From Candidatus Cloacimonadota bacterium (lineage in GTDB: Bacteria; Cloacimonadota; Cloacimonadia; JGIOTU-2), in assembly GCA_016932035.1 (NCBI GenBank), contig JAFGDR010000022.1, forward strand, positions 1-64,000: a DNA stretch of 64,000 bases. Direction: 5' to 3'. Each line of letters opens with the position of its first letter. Within the stretch, counting starts at the first letter, position 1. Position numbers and translations under genes: made by a program. The notes under the pieces were generated by a model. It was given only the letters and a program-made list of their open reading frames with translations, ran no database searches and was not told where the DNA came from. Below are positions 63,164 to 64,000 of the stretch, one piece after another.

Positions 63164-64000
63164 ATGAAAAAGTACCTTCTCGGCATTTTCTGCTTATTCT
63201 TAGTCATCTCCTTTCTTTCCGCTGAGGAAGTCATGATGTTCACTGCAAACCAATATTTTGATTCGAGGATTTACACCCTTTCACCAAGTGGAACAGTTCA
63301 AAATTTCTTCCATTATGAAAATTATCATTTCTGTGATATGGCGGTTGTGAATAATGAACTCTACGTTGCAGAAGCATTTGCTCCCCGTGTTCTGAAAGTC
63401 GATCTCGAAACAGGTGATCTCGATGTGGTTGTCGATGACTGGAGTTTATTCTACTTCTACGATCTTGCTTTTGATGGCAGCTATTTTTATGTAACAGAAT
63501 GGGATCTGAACCGCTACGACATTAATGGTGTTAAAGACGGCACCGCGTCTTTCGATGAGGATGTGTTCGGCAGTACGTGGGATGGGCAATATTTCTGGAT
63601 GCTGAATGATAATGCTCAAATAAAATGCTGGGATATAACCTTCTGGCCAAATCTCACTGAGATCACTGCAAATAATTTCTATCCACCTTCAGATTCCTGC
63701 CGCGGCTTATGGTTCGATGGCACCTACTTCTGGTCTGCGGAAAGTCTCGATGGTTCCCTTGGATACATTTACCAATTCGATTATTCCGGTCAAATCATCG
63801 AGCAGACCCTTTCACCTGCATGGGTTGGATTCGGTGTTTGTAAACTCGATATGCCCGTTGCGGTTGATGGATCTACTCAGCAAGATGTTCCCACATTCAG
63901 TATTTCCCCAAATCCTTTTACAGACACCATCAGTATGACCCTACTTCTCAAGTATAGCGATTACATCGAATACGAATTATATGATATAAAAGGAAGAAAG
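63164..64000 (+). CDS. Secreted protein with T9SS-type tail, truncated by the window end
   Basis: Open from ATG 63164 (AAAGAGGATC upstream) through the last base, 279 codons. A signal peptide (core near 4-17, ending FLSAE) is followed by a beta-rich region of repeating short strands with Tyr/Phe/Trp (for example FDGSYFYVTEW and WDGQYFWMLN), a propeller-like pattern. Near residue 248 a sorting-tail start (SISPNPFTDTISM) begins, so most of the C-terminal domain lies beyond the window. It is another candidate T9SS cargo, far from the main cargo block. Confidence 0.78.
   Translation, partial: MKKYLLGIFCLFLVISFLSAEEVMMFTANQYFDSRIYTLSPSGTVQNFFHYENYHFCDMAVVNNELYVAEAFAPRVLKVDLETGDLDVVVDDWSLFYFYDLAFDGSYFYVTEWDLNRYDINGVKDGTASFDEDVFGSTWDGQYFWMLNDNAQIKCWDITFWPNLTEITANNFYPPSDSCRGLWFDGTYFWSAESLDGSLGYIYQFDYSGQIIEQTLSPAWVGFGVCKLDMPVAVDGSTQQDVPTFSISPNPFTDTISMTLLLKYSDYIEYELYDIKGRK

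Noticed and set aside
1-64000. tRNA, rRNA, CRISPR, insertion sequences, phage genes
   Set aside because: I read all gaps on both strands and found none with convincing signatures.

Overview
This is a low-GC, gene-dense bacterial chromosome segment from a Gram-negative organism. Lipid A synthesis (LpxB), a TonB-dependent receptor, ExbB/ExbD/TonB, lipoproteins with lipoboxes, and an SprA-type giant outer-membrane translocon with PorV-like and C-terminal-sorting-tail proteins all point to the Fibrobacteres-Chlorobi-Bacteroidetes (FCB) side of the tree. The gene content and the style of the secreted proteins look most like candidate phylum Cloacimonadota; that assignment is inference. I saw no tRNA, rRNA, CRISPR array, insertion sequence or prophage.

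Layout. 1-2.6 kb: a gene fragment, a deoxyhypusine-synthase-like protein, a lysylphosphatidylglycerol-synthase-type membrane protein and a DUF5683-like protein, with two palindromic intergenic elements. 2.6-9.6 kb (minus): the 2083-residue sprA and a PPP-type phosphatase. 9.9-16.6 kb (plus): a tightly packed housekeeping run (dtd, glyS, aspartate aminotransferase, a small membrane protein, PfkB kinase, purM, a LipM-like octanoyltransferase) with one-base stop/start overlaps. 16.7-36.3 kb (plus): a cell-envelope block with TonB-dependent receptor, exbB, two exbD, tonB, a large secreted protein, a PorV-like protein, three tandem paralogous secreted Asp-box proteins each followed by a hairpin terminator, then LpoB-like, COG3014-like and LPP20-like lipoproteins. 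36.4-47.8 kb (minus): a large lipoprotein, folD, ymdB-like, rny, a 6S RNA, zapA, a ZapB-like coiled coil, pheT, pheS, rplT, rpmI and infC. 47.9-64 kb: lpxB and an acyltransferase, a PpiD/SurA-like chaperone, a pilin-like protein, yigZ, DUF523, a cold-shock protein, dgt, prfB with a programmed frameshift, lysS, an M29-like aminopeptidase, a phnDCE-type ABC importer, a HAD phosphatase and the start of another sorting-tail protein.

How the genes fit together. SprA would be the outer-membrane channel of a type IX secretion system (T9SS); the PorV-like protein, the 1011-residue protein, the three Asp-box proteins and the truncated last gene are candidate shuttle and cargo. The exb/tonB genes energise the neighbouring receptor and perhaps others. 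The minus-strand translation operon appears to be controlled by an RNA leader before infC. That leader has a promoter, stacked hairpins, a terminator-like hairpin directly before the Shine-Dalgarno sequence, and an apparent AUC start codon. The most noteworthy observations are this infC leader, the 6S RNA between zapA and rny, the Exb/Ton-plus-T9SS-cargo block, and a FolD whose catalytic lysine position is isoleucine.
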